64,000 nt of DNA from Tetrastigma voinierianum (taxonomy: Eukaryota > Streptophyta > Magnoliopsida > Vitales > Vitaceae), in the NCBI GenBank assembly GCA_016808115.1, contig JAEQBH010001508.1:62001-126000 (forward strand). The letters are read 5' to 3'. This document shows positions 1 through 10,452 of the stretch, piece after piece. Position 1 is the stretch's first letter. Each line of letters starts with the position of its first letter. A program made the position numbers and the translations under genes. Below the pieces are notes generated by a model, which was not told where the DNA came from, did no database searches, and worked only from the letters and a program-made list of their open reading frames with translations.

Positions 1-1385
1 CATTATTATCACAAGACATAAGGACGCATCGACAGCCTTAACCTCGAACTCACCGAGTAAACACGTGAAGTCGCAGCCCGATTCAAGAAACGATACAGCC
101 TGCATTACGCTCACCATACACAAGCACTTGTGGGTAAGAATCGACAGGTTAAAAATAAAGCACAAGAGCTCACTCTCAGGTCATGAAAGAACCAGTTAGA
201 TCTACTCTAAGACCGCCTAAAACTAAGCCTAGGTCATTCGCCCCAGCACTAATAAAGAAAGATAATCCCAAGAGTTCTATGCCTGAATCAAATCAAATCT
301 CACCGCATGATAAACAAAGAGGCCCTCTAGCAGCCAACCATCCTAGTCCAAACAAAATCTCACCAATGAGCGGTAAAGATAATCACGAGAATCCTCCTTC
401 ATTATCCCTATTAATCCAATCAATGAGAAAGCGCAGAAAATATCAAATCCACGGGAAAAGAATTTGCCACCATCCAATCGGGAGAGACATGTGCTATAAC
501 TAAGTCACCCCGTCACCCCATCTGAAAGGTACACAAAAACTCATTCTCTAAATATCTTTCTGGGAGGAACTGACTTAGCATCTGGGAAAGGCCACTCGGC
601 GGTTCCTCGCCACCGCTCCAGCCTACCAAGACCGTGAACCGTCCAAATTTCGCCCTCGACATTAAAAAAGCATCATCGTAGTAAAACATATGTTAGCCAT
701 TTACTTAAATGAGAAAGTAAATGTAGACTTGCATTGTAAAGTCGTCACGCCTAGTAAAATGAGCATTAAGGAACCAAAGAAAGAATGAACAAATCAAACA
801 ATCAACCATTAACCAATCAATCAATTAACAACTCAACAAATCAATCAACTCAATGCTAATCTACTTCAGCAAATCATAGCTTTTTCGAGTAGCTTTCATC
901 TATTTCCTAGTTTTAGCCAAGTTTATGTCAAATTTCCAATACAGTGTTATTTCATTCCTTTATAGTGAAATTCAATATTTTTTCTAGCAAATCCAACATT
1001 CTATTTTCAAGTTGTATTCAAGTTTTGTCAATTTTTCATAACAGTATTGTTTTAGACTGAAATCCAATATTTACTACAGTAATTTTAATACTATATTTCC
1101 AAGTTTCATTCAAACATGTCATTTTCAACACCTTGTTATTTCATTCATTCTTAAGGAAATTTAACACTTATCTTCAACATTTAATTCTTATAATATTTCC
1201 ATTCATAATGACGCTTTCTACTTGACATGAACTATCAAAAAGAAAACCAAAGAACCTACATACCAGATTAAATTCATATTATAAATCATTTCGCCAAACA
1301 CTTAATTTCTGAAGACGCCGCATACCAGATTTTATATATTCATTTAAATTCAAAATCACCACAACGAACATATTATAATATTATA
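1..1385. other. Non-coding / unrecognised sequence
   Basis: No recognisable gene. The only sizeable open frame (183-503, plus strand, 106 codons) is rich in Lys, Pro and Ser and matches no family I know. Bases 1-650 are somewhat less AT-rich and could be worn transposon coding sequence. From about 780 onward the sequence is simple and AT-rich, with many short repeats of the aatcaa type. I assign no function. Confidence 0.3.
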
Positions 1386-1394
1386 TATTTTGTT

Positions 1395-1480
1395 AGGGTA
1401 ATTGATAAAAGTAATCAATACTTTAGTCTATCTTTTTAAATTAGTCTCATCTATTAATTAATTAAAAATAATCTCAAATT
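1395..1480 (+). repeat. Left terminal inverted repeat of the Mutator-like element
   Basis: About 85 bp that pairs with the reverse complement of 2879-2955. The two arms share a block containing the word TTAGTCTCAT and another containing AAAAATAATCTCAAATT. The left arm is longer because of small indels. Confidence 0.65.
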
Positions 1481-2878
1481 TAAGTAGTTTTCATATCCTA
1501 TTGATTTGCCATCGAAAATGACTGTCTAGCAGGTTAAAAATGTCATTTATCAATATTTGATTGGACCCAAATCTTTTATTTTTGTTTTAAAAAAATAAAG
1601 TTCATCCCTACCCTCTATCACCACCTGTCGTTATCGGCCACCACCTCTCTCCCTCCTAGACCTCCACCTTCAACCCACCTATCCCATCCCCTACCTCTTC
1701 CTTTCAAGTTCATCTTCAAACATCACTATGCACTCCACTTTGGCTCCACCATGAACACCCAACACAACAACCCATTATCCATTCAACATTCAATAGATAA
1801 CGAAACCCACCTCCAAATATTCACTGATGGACAAGAAACCACTAAAAATGAGAAACACATATGATAAAACTCCATGAATACAGAGAAAAAGCTAAGAACA
1901 AAGGAAAAAAAATCTTTGAGTCCGTCAGTGAAAGATCCCATACGCATTGCAAACGATCCCATACCCACCTTCATCATCACGTTTTCATCGGCAAACCCAG
2001 GTAGGAAATCAACTTCTGCATCAGGAAATTTTTTATTAAAGGTAAAATACCCATTTTTCTTGCTTGCTTGATAGAAACTAAAAACAAACACTCAAATGCT
2101 TCAAAACTCTCATTATTCAAACATAATCCAAAAACCCAGCACCCATTTGTTCTTCCCCAACAAGGGAATCAAACTTAAAACTCTCTTTTCTTCATCCTCC
2201 TCCGTCCACGGCACAGCCCCCATTCCTCAAATAACAACTCCAGCGCCACCGGGAGAATCGATTGAGCAATTGAGGCGTTCTCGATCTTTAGAAAAATAGT
2301 TGGAGTAAAGAGGTTGCATTACCGTCAGATGCGTGCTGATCGTGCCGGTACTCAATGGGTTGAGGTGAGCTGATCAATTTTTGGGCAATTGTCCCCTTCG
2401 CAGGAGTCTCCTTGCCATCGCTCAGATAGTAAGGCGGAGAAGTACTTGGAGTGGCGTATTACGTCGGAGTGGAGGTAGATCAGGATGTCGTCTTCGACGA
2501 AAGAATCGACGATGCAGATGGAATCAGAATCTAAATTGAAGGGGCATGGTTCGAGAAAGAGTCGGAGGACGACGTCAGTCGAAGCAGTGTCATTGAAGCC
2601 ACCGGAAATGGTAGTCGTTGAGGAAGTGCGACGAAGGGCCGACTTTTGTTTTCTTGTCTTCAGATTTCATAATTTGAGCAGAGAATAACGGAGGTAGAAG
2701 GTGGAGGTGAATCAGGGGTGAGGATAAAAATGATTTAAAATTTTTTATCATTGATGAGAGAGAGGAGAGAGATTAAAAGAGGATGAAACTGATTTTTTTT
2801 TTTAAATATATAAATTATGAAGGCTAATTAGGAACTGACACGTGATTACATAAAATTATTTTAATTTTTTAGTCGGTC

Positions 2879-2955
2879 AATTTGAGATTATTTTTAGTTA
2901 ATTAAAGCATGAGACTAATTAAAAAGATTGATCGAATTATTTATATCAATTTTCC
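2879..2955 (-). repeat. Right terminal inverted repeat of the Mutator-like element
   Basis: Inverted partner of 1395-1480. On the plus strand it contains AATTTGAGATTATTTTTAG and ATGAGACTAATT and ends ATCAATTTTCC. It is followed directly by the presumed 9-bp target duplicate. Confidence 0.65.
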
Positions 2956-3290
2956 TATTTTATTTAATATTACAACTTTTTTATTATCTTGGTTGCATCT
3001 AATATGTTTTAGTTGTCTGATTTTAATTTCATTTATCTAAAAATACTTTGCTTTCTTTTTTTAAACAATAGGAGGACTTTTTTTCTTGCTTTTAATTTGG
3101 AATTCGTATAAATAATAATAGGGTGAGTTTTTTTAGATACCCTGCACTAATAGGGAAGGACTTGTTACTTGATTAAATGGGAACCAGGACAAGTTTGAGG
3201 CAGACTCTAATATATTTAATTTAATCTCCCAGCCCTACACTCAAATATATATATAAAATTAATTTTAAAAATTAGATTTATTTCTATCTT

Positions 3291-3319
3291 TAATATATAT
3301 ATATATATATATATATATT
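3291..3319. repeat. (TA)n microsatellite
   Basis: Uninterrupted TA dinucleotide run of about 28 bp in AT-rich intergenic sequence. Confidence 0.9.
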
Positions 3320-4173
3320 GACATCAATTTATTTTATAATATAATAATATTATAGTATTATGTTTTTTATAAAAATTAGAACTTAGTCTTTTTCCTATGA
3401 TTGACTCATCTATGTCATTGAGTCGATCTCATTAGTCTAATTTTAATATATATAATAACAAATAATCATATATTTTCAATATAATATTTTTGTGTTGTAA
3501 ATATAAGATAAAAATTTAAAATTTTTAAATCATTTAGAAAAAACTAAACATAAGTGGGATCAAGATGAGACTCGGTTTAAATAAATGGGGCGGGTTGGAA
3601 TGGGAGTGACTACTGACTCGATATGAACCCGGCCCGCCCATTGCCATCCCTTAATATTTCATAATTCCAATTCAGTTTTATAAAATAAATAAAATATAAC
3701 CAAAAAAAGGAAACGAAAATCGATGTTTACCGACCCCAGTTGACCCGACCATCACAAGCGAACCAGTCGATTTCGTGGAGGGAAATATAGGAGGGCCTTC
3801 GGCTTCGTTGGGTACCTGAGACTGAGATTGAGAAGAATGTGGGAAGAATGATTTTCGTTTGGTTGTTTGTTTGGAAAAATTTAAATGTCCCTCCAAATGT
3901 GTCAAAAAATTTCACAACAAAATTGAAGTTTCTGTTTCTTCACTATTCCCACATTTTCTCAGGAACCCTACCAGAGAGCGATCAACAATCCATCTCCTCA
4001 TCCCCATTTCTGGGTTTCTTTTTTATTTTTTTATTTTTTTAAAATGGCGAAATACTGGAGAATCAGATCGATATTGTCTTTACGGGACCTACCTATCTTT
4101 CATTAAGTTTTAGATATTCGTTCTAATGCTTTGAGTTTGCGATAATCTCTAGGGCTTTTAATTATCGTATTAT

Positions 4174-4176
<3 letters not shown>

Positions 4177-4240
<64 letters not shown>
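4177..4240. repeat. (AT)32 microsatellite
   Basis: A perfect AT dinucleotide run of 64 bp. It is likely to vary in length between individuals and is prone to assembly error. Confidence 0.95.
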
Positions 4241-4244
<4 letters not shown>

Positions 4245-4465
4245 CCCTTCAGAATATTTGGCTATCGAAAGTGGTCAAATAAATTGTAGGATCATGGAAG
4301 TAGTTGAATTTGATGACTGTACCTGTTAGTTTTTTCTTCGTGAATTTTTTGGCAATCTTAGGTGGTGTTTGTTTTTCTTAATCTTTGAATAGAGCTTTTG
4401 AGCTTAATGCTGAATAGTCTTATGGCATTAAGTATTAAGTTGTTTGTTTTTAATTAGGTAGCGAG

Positions 4466-5353
4466 TAGGGATAACGTTGGGTTAAAATTAAAGTCACCAG
4501 CTGCAATAGCGCTGAGTTTAATTTAATTTTAATCGGGTTTTTAACGGGTTTGAGTTTATTTTTCTCCGTCAGACGAGGATTCAGTGTTATTTACTCTGCC
4601 GTCAGAAAATTAGAAATTTTCAAATGTGAAAGCAATTGTAGTTAAATTCGTCACCCGAGAAAATGTTAATAAAAATAATAAATTTTCAAAAGGGTTCAGA
4701 GAAGTCTAGAAAATTCTCTAGATCTCGGATAGTGAAGCGATTGCTTGTAGATTAGATTAAAATGCCATGAAATCTAGTGACCTTTGAAAAGTTTATTCGA
4801 ATTATGAGACAAGCGAGAAACTTTTTTGATTTTACAGGTGATAAGTTGTCGATGGCTTCTACAGGGATGAGATTTTTCTGAAAATATGGTTAGGAAATGA
4901 GCTTGGGGACTAAGTTAGATTAAAATAAAGTGAGCTGAAAAGAAATAAGTGTTGAGCCTTGATTTCGAATGAACGTATGAATAAGTGTCGAAATAATAAT
5001 AATAAGTAAAGCAGATTATATTTTAAAAATAATTTTTATTATTTTATTTTTATACTTTAATATAAATAATAATAATAATTATAATGTTTTTTAATAAACA
5101 ATTTATAAAAATTCGTAATATTTTATTTTTATGAAAAATATTAATTTTAATATAATAAAATAAAAAAGCAAATATAAAAATTAAAATTAAAAAATAAAAA
5201 CAAAAATAAAATGTAAGCGTGTGCGAGTTTGAAATTTTATCTTGCGAGTCTTGTTTAATTTTTTTAAAATGAGAATGAGTTTGAGAATGAAAAAATGTGG
5301 CGCAGTCGAATGGGGCCACTTAAGATCCCAAACCACTCCCATTATCATCCCTA
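4466..5353. mobile_element. Possible small non-autonomous inverted-repeat element
   Basis: The left end reads TAGGGATAACGTTGGG. The right end, read inward, is TAGGGATGATAATGGG, giving a short terminal inverted repeat. Flanking 8-mers GTAGCGAG and GTAGTATA share only their first four bases, so the target duplication is weak. The interior is AT-rich with no coding potential. Its size, ends and possible 8-bp duplication suggest a non-autonomous hAT-type element, but two unrelated ends that look alike by chance are quite possible. Confidence 0.35.
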
Positions 5354-5651
5354 GTAGTATATATTATTGCTCTTCTTGTTGGGCGTGATTGAGTTTTAAC
5401 ATTTTTATGGAAATGACTTTTGAATAGAAAAGTAGATATTCACTTTTTCTATTCGGAACTTTTTAAAAAATTTAAATGATAAGTGTGAAAATTTAAAACA
5501 AGCGTTTGTCTTGAAAATTGTTGAACCCAAATAGAAGTCGAAAACAAATGTCACCTAAGACACGTTTGTCTATGAGTTCGTGTTATTCAAACTTTTTATT
5601 TCCTTCAAAGAATTAATCGGCCATTTTAATGTATTCTACCCAAGGAACAAA

Positions 5652-5740
5652 ATATCGGTATTTACGGATATATCGGTACTTGGATTTTACGGAAATATCG
5701 GAAAATATCAGTGGATATTTTGACAAAAATATCGGTAATG
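5652..5740. repeat. Cluster of ATATCGG motifs
   Basis: Within 90 bp the heptamer ATATCGG occurs about four times, with one ATATCAG variant and two TTTACGGA words between. Dense short motifs like this are typical of subterminal regions of cut-and-paste DNA transposons, where transposase binds. The cluster lies just beyond the 3' end of the minus-strand hAT relic, so it may be that element's subterminal region. I could not define terminal repeats or an 8-bp duplication. Confidence 0.5.
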
Positions 5741-6489
5741 CAAAAATTAACAAAATAACGAAATTACATTAAATCTTTGTTGAGCTACAAAAGCGTAATA
5801 GCAAATATCTGACTGTTGAAAGATGATATTCATTTATAATTTATCGAAATTACATCGCGATAGCCAGTTTTAAAACCAAAATGAAGGCGATGTGGCTCCA
5901 TTACATTATTTGATGAAGGATCCCATCTTGATGAAGACAATATTCATGCAGAGACATAGTGTTGCGATATGTGATTAGTAACTTGAGCATCTGATCGTAA
6001 ATATGTTGAAATTTCCTGCAACTTGGCTTTCTCGGAGTGGATAGAAATTCGGGGTTCATCTTTCGTTGAAATCGCCCTTTGCATTGATATGGAATTTGGA
6101 ATGACGTTTGTGGATGTGAGGATAGTTGACCATTATATTCTTCACCAATTGAACTGAAGGATCACGAAGAAAGTGCCTTCGTAACTTCGTTGTATAAGGA
6201 GGAAATATGTTGGCCTCATTCGATGAATCGGTGAATTGAGTTCAATACTCATTGACTCAGCGCGTGTAGTCACTGCGTTGTATGGTGTCATCCTTAGTTT
6301 GTCTTCCTCTATATGGCTTCCCATGGCTCCAAACACACGGGCCAGAAGCTCTCTGGGCAAGTGGTCTTCATCTTGTAATAACGTAGAGTGAAATCATCTT
6401 CACCGGTGAATGGGCTCAATGGATCTTACGACTTTGTTGTGGATGCGCAGTATCCCCTACCGATTATCACTACCATCATTGGTCCCCTC

Positions 6490-9365
6490 TCCTCTTGAGC
6501 CATCATAACCTGTAGTAGAAATTGCAATGGCAGTACACTACTATGTTCGACACTTGAATCAAAAGGGAGGGTAGAGTAACGGTAGGTTGAAATGGTCATA
6601 GTGTCTTGGCCAAAACTTTAAATTATGAACTTCTTGGATAAAACCCGCTCAACATTAACTCCTGCTTCTCGAACATGTGCAGCAATGCGTGGATCAGGAT
6701 TTCCATCTTCATCATCTAAATGGAGAGGTCACAACCATTGAAATAGTTGATTCTCTTCTTCTTGGCCCAGAACTCAATTTGAGAATTTCCTAGTAAATCG
6801 AGAAAATTATTCTCGACAACTTTATCGGTCTCTGCCTCCATATCGCGGATCTTTAGTTTCATGTTGTAATAACAAAAAAACCAATTGTTGGAGCTAGGAT
6901 CACTTAAGCCGGTTTCTTTGTTTGGTATAGATCGACAAATGTGCTCGATTTCTTTCCTACAAAGCAGAAAGATGATGCGGTTTGGGAAGGCCTTTAAGAT
7001 AAACTCCCTTAATGTGGAGCGTGATTCCTTAAAAACACATTCAATTTGCAATAAAAATTACTTATATTCAATATACTAATAATAAAATAGTTATATAAAA
7101 TTTACTTATAATGAGAGTGCTCACGGGACATTTTTTGATCTTGGCGCTATTGCGCCCGATCCTGAATCCCTTTTCTTGCATCACGGAATAGTATAAATTT
7201 GTGAATTGAAATATCAAAATCTAAAATAAAAAAATAATCGAAGAAATTGAATCAATTAATTAAATTAGAAACTCATTAATTTACCTGTTTCCAAAATTAG
7301 AAGAAGGCCTTGACATTAGGATCTAATTTGAAAAGACATCATGAAACGACGAAGTAGCTCGAGGTTCAGGACCAACCGGGCTGTGTATTGAAATTTTGGA
7401 TTTAGATGGTAGCCTTTGCAATAGTGATTGTGAATTAGTACAATAATAAATATAAACATAAAATTATTAAATGTGAATATCATGAGGACTAATTAGTTTT
7501 CTTGCATGAAGAGGATGCTTAAAGTTCTATCCCAACGTCTGTGATGATAAGTTTCACCTTTCTTTAGCTTTGAGTCGTTCTAAATTTGCCTTCATCAACC
7601 CGAATCAACTCGTAGACAAATGGCATGGTTGGAATGACTTACTGAATCAACAATGCGAAACCTTTGTGTATAGTGCCTCCTTAGATGGACACTAAGCTTC
7701 TCCACCCTTCTCCTGATGTTGATGATCAAACATGAGTCTTTCGACCTCGCGCCCAACTCTGATCCGGCTAAACGTGAGATGACCCGATCATTCTGTAAGA
7801 CTTTCTTCAAAATCGAGCCTCTTTTTAGAAATTTGTCAAGGGCAATATAGTTTATTTGCAAATCTTGTTCTTTCAAGGGCGCCTGATATCTCATAAGCGT
7901 CATATCGCGTTTTCTGGCTTGACCCGACCATGATTGTAAATGAAGTTGGTTATCTTTATTGCGTTCGATCAAGCCCGAGGCAACTTTATATATCCCTTTA
8001 CCAATGTCTTGAGCATTAAATCAATGCGGTGTCTTTTGCACATAGAATCAAATCTGAGTTGTATTTCTTCATCAACAACTTTCGCTTTCACAAATGCAGT
8101 CATATACATTACAATTTGAACCACATTTGCTTCTCGACTTCGCCCGATAACGTCCTTGACAAACCATAAATGTATTTGTTGTCTTTAATCTTATCCGATG
8201 CATCAGCGATTTGAGGAAAATTGTACTTCCTTGAATATACATGAAATTAATTATGCTGTTTAGTTGGCCCGATCCATCCATCGCACATAATTGTACATCC
8301 ATATGTCTCCCATTCTCCTTTGCAAGTTGACATAATCTTCCATGTCTTTATACTCGACAATGCTTGCTTTTGATTTTAAATCACGGAGATGGTGGTTCGA
8401 TGCCATCCTACATATAATTCGAGGAAAATTTGGTTATTAAAACATATTTCATATGGGGATCATAATGTAAAACATATTATATAATTAAACTGACGGCTTT
8501 GTTATGCGGCAAAATCATGTTCTTAAAATGGGTGTGAGTCCGCTTTTGAGGTGGAACACTTTCATATATGAAGAACTTGCTAATTAATGCGTCCATTGTT
8601 TCCTTGATTGAACCACCTTTGAACATATTTTTTTTTAGGCTTTTGTTTTCCAGCCCCGAAGACTTGTATAATGATGGTGCAATTGGTGATGGATCAGTAT
8701 ACCGGAACACTTTGTGATCTTTGTATACGTCTTGATGGATCACACGGTTTGAGCTTCGCCTATTGTAATTATGCAAAAAATAAAATCAACTTACATTATT
8801 TTATACATAATTAAGTGAAAAAATGAATTAGGTATAAAGATTTACCTATTTTTCTTTTGCCTCTTATAAATCCTGCAACTTGATCTCGGTTCCATTCGCT
8901 GCTTTGGCGCCGCATCTTTGCCTCGATATTCATCCTCGCTCATGGGGTGCATGTCGGCGGATACATATGCATCCCATCCCTCTCCTCCTCCTCCCTCGTC
9001 ATCGTAATGAGATAGTGATGTTTTATACCATTGTCTATCGTAATTATTTCAATTTCTTCCATATCAGGCGCTTTTTCGCTTTGCTTTACCTTTACATTCT
9101 AAAAGTTGCTTCATTTCTTGTTTTTACTTCAGGTGTGTACGTTTGGACATAGTATTTGAATGGGGATCCAGTGTGTGACAGATGAAGCTTGGCGAAATAG
9201 TGCACCACTTTTATCTTCTGCATGCACAATAATTACAAGGTTCCATTTTATGTCCCTCCAAAGGTGCGCAGTAATGCCTCCATACGGGATCTCGGCCTCC
9301 ACCTCCACTAGCCATTCTATAATTACATGTGATTTTATTGAAAATAAAATTCGAATCAGTGTCAT
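6490..9365 (-). pseudogene. hAT-family transposase relic
   Basis: A decayed minus-strand transposase spread over several frames. From its 5' side: a possible BED-type zinc-finger remnant with CNYC at about 9150-9260; a segment near 8480-8640 (GGSIKETMDALISKFF) like the region before the DUF659 domain; a DUF659-like core at about 7600-8300 (FLKS, KITNFIYNHG, later RIVDS); and the C-terminal hAT dimerisation region at 6716-7051, with YYNMKLKIRDMEAETDK. The tail at 6660-6717 reads DEDGNPDPRIAAHVREAG in an undamaged frame. In functional members this protein carries out cut-and-paste transposition as a dimer. Stops, frame changes and possible introns break this copy, so it is surely inactive. Confidence 0.8.
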
Positions 9366-9516
9366 CTTTGTATATGATATCTTGATAATAACATTATATA
9401 TATGTAATTCAACATAAAAGTAAGGGCTAAGTTTATAACATGATATCTAGCTTAATAATATCATTAAAATATCTAAGAATACCTAAATTTCTAACATTAA
9501 ATTTCTAAATTTCTAA

Positions 9517-10452
9517 CTAAATAAATAATATAATTAATTAACTAAAAATTAAATTATCAAATTATAAAACTATAATATAAAAATATAGATTATAGTATCA
9601 AAGTACTTCAAACATTATATAAGTAGCCATTCTATTATAGTAAATAACTAAGTTTGGAAAATTATATATCAAATAACTAAGTTCTAAATAAATAATATAA
9701 TTAATTAACTAAAAAATTAAATTATCAAATTATAAAACTATAATATAAAATATAGATTATAAGTATCAAAAGTACTTCAAACATTATATATAAGTAGCCA
9801 TTCTATTATAGTAAATAACTAGAAGTTTGGAGAAAATTTATATATCAAAATAACTAGTTCTAAATAAATAATATAATTAATTAACTAAAAATTAAATTAT
9901 CAAATTATAAAACTATAATATAAAAATATAGATTATAGTATCAAAGTACTTCAAACATTATATAAGTAGCCATTCTATTATAGTAAATAACTAAGTTTGG
10001 AAAATTATATTATCAAATAACTAAGTTTCTAAATAAATAGCCATAATTAATTTAACTAAAAATTAAATTATCAAATTATAAAACTATAATAAAAAATATA
10101 GATTATAGTATCAAAAATTACTTCAAACATATATAAAGTAGCCATTCTATTATAGTAAATAACTAAGTTTGGAAAATTATATATCAAATAACTAAGTTCT
10201 AAATAAATAATATAATTAATTAACTAAAAATTAAATTATCAAATTATAAAACTATAATATAAAAATATAGATTATAGTATCAAAGTACTTCAAACATTAT
10301 ATAAGTAGCCATTCTATTATAGTAAATAACTAAGTTTGGAAAATTATATATCAAATAACTAAGTTCTAAATAAATGAATATAATTAATTAACTAAAAATT
10401 AAATTATCAAATTATAAAACTATAATATAAAAATATAGATTATAGTATCAAA
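9517..10452. repeat. AT-rich tandem array, monomer about 167 bp, 5.5 copies
   Basis: Copies begin at about 9517, 9684, 9860, 10029, 10199 and 10366, each with CTAAATAAATAATATAATTA or a close variant. Spacing is 167-176 bp and the last copy stops after about 87 bp. Copies 1, 3, 5 and 6 look nearly identical. Copies 2 and 4 are longer because of scattered one-base insertions. The monomer is very AT-rich and non-coding, and close to the length of DNA on one nucleosome. High similarity implies recent amplification. Confidence 0.88.

Larger units (their letters stand above)
1395..2955. mobile_element. Non-autonomous Mutator-like element, possibly carrying captured sequence
   Basis: The ends at 1395-1480 and 2879-2955 are long imperfect inverted repeats, beginning AGGGTAATTGAT on the left and GGAAAATTGAT when the right end is read inward. 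The flanking 9-mers TATTTTGTT (1386-1394) and TATTTTATT (2956-2964) match at 8 of 9 positions, the target-duplication length of Mutator-like elements. No transposase is visible. The interior (about 1600-2750) is richer in GC than its surroundings and holds short open frames on both strands (minus 1783-2091; plus 2096-2299 and 2485-2688). That is how an element carrying captured host sequence would look, but I do not recognise the source. Another superfamily with long terminal inverted repeats is the main alternative. Confidence 0.6.
2965..4465. other. AT-rich non-coding sequence with short element fragments
   Basis: No gene seen. A GC-rich patch at about 3580-3655 ending CCCATTGCCATCCC resembles the end of a short inverted-repeat element, but no matching left end was found. 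Short overlapping open frames at 3678-4113 on both strands have no recognisable product. Confidence 0.4.

Noticed and set aside
183..503. 106-codon open frame at the left edge.
   Set aside because: Low-complexity Lys/Pro/Ser peptide with no known domain or neighbour support; reported only as unrecognised sequence.
3678..4113. Overlapping short frames near the (AT)n repeat.
   Set aside because: They overlap in several frames on both strands, with no motif and no consistent start context.
9517..10452. Regular repeats considered as a CRISPR-like array.
   Set aside because: The units are continuous with no unique spacers, about 167 bp long, in a plant nuclear setting.
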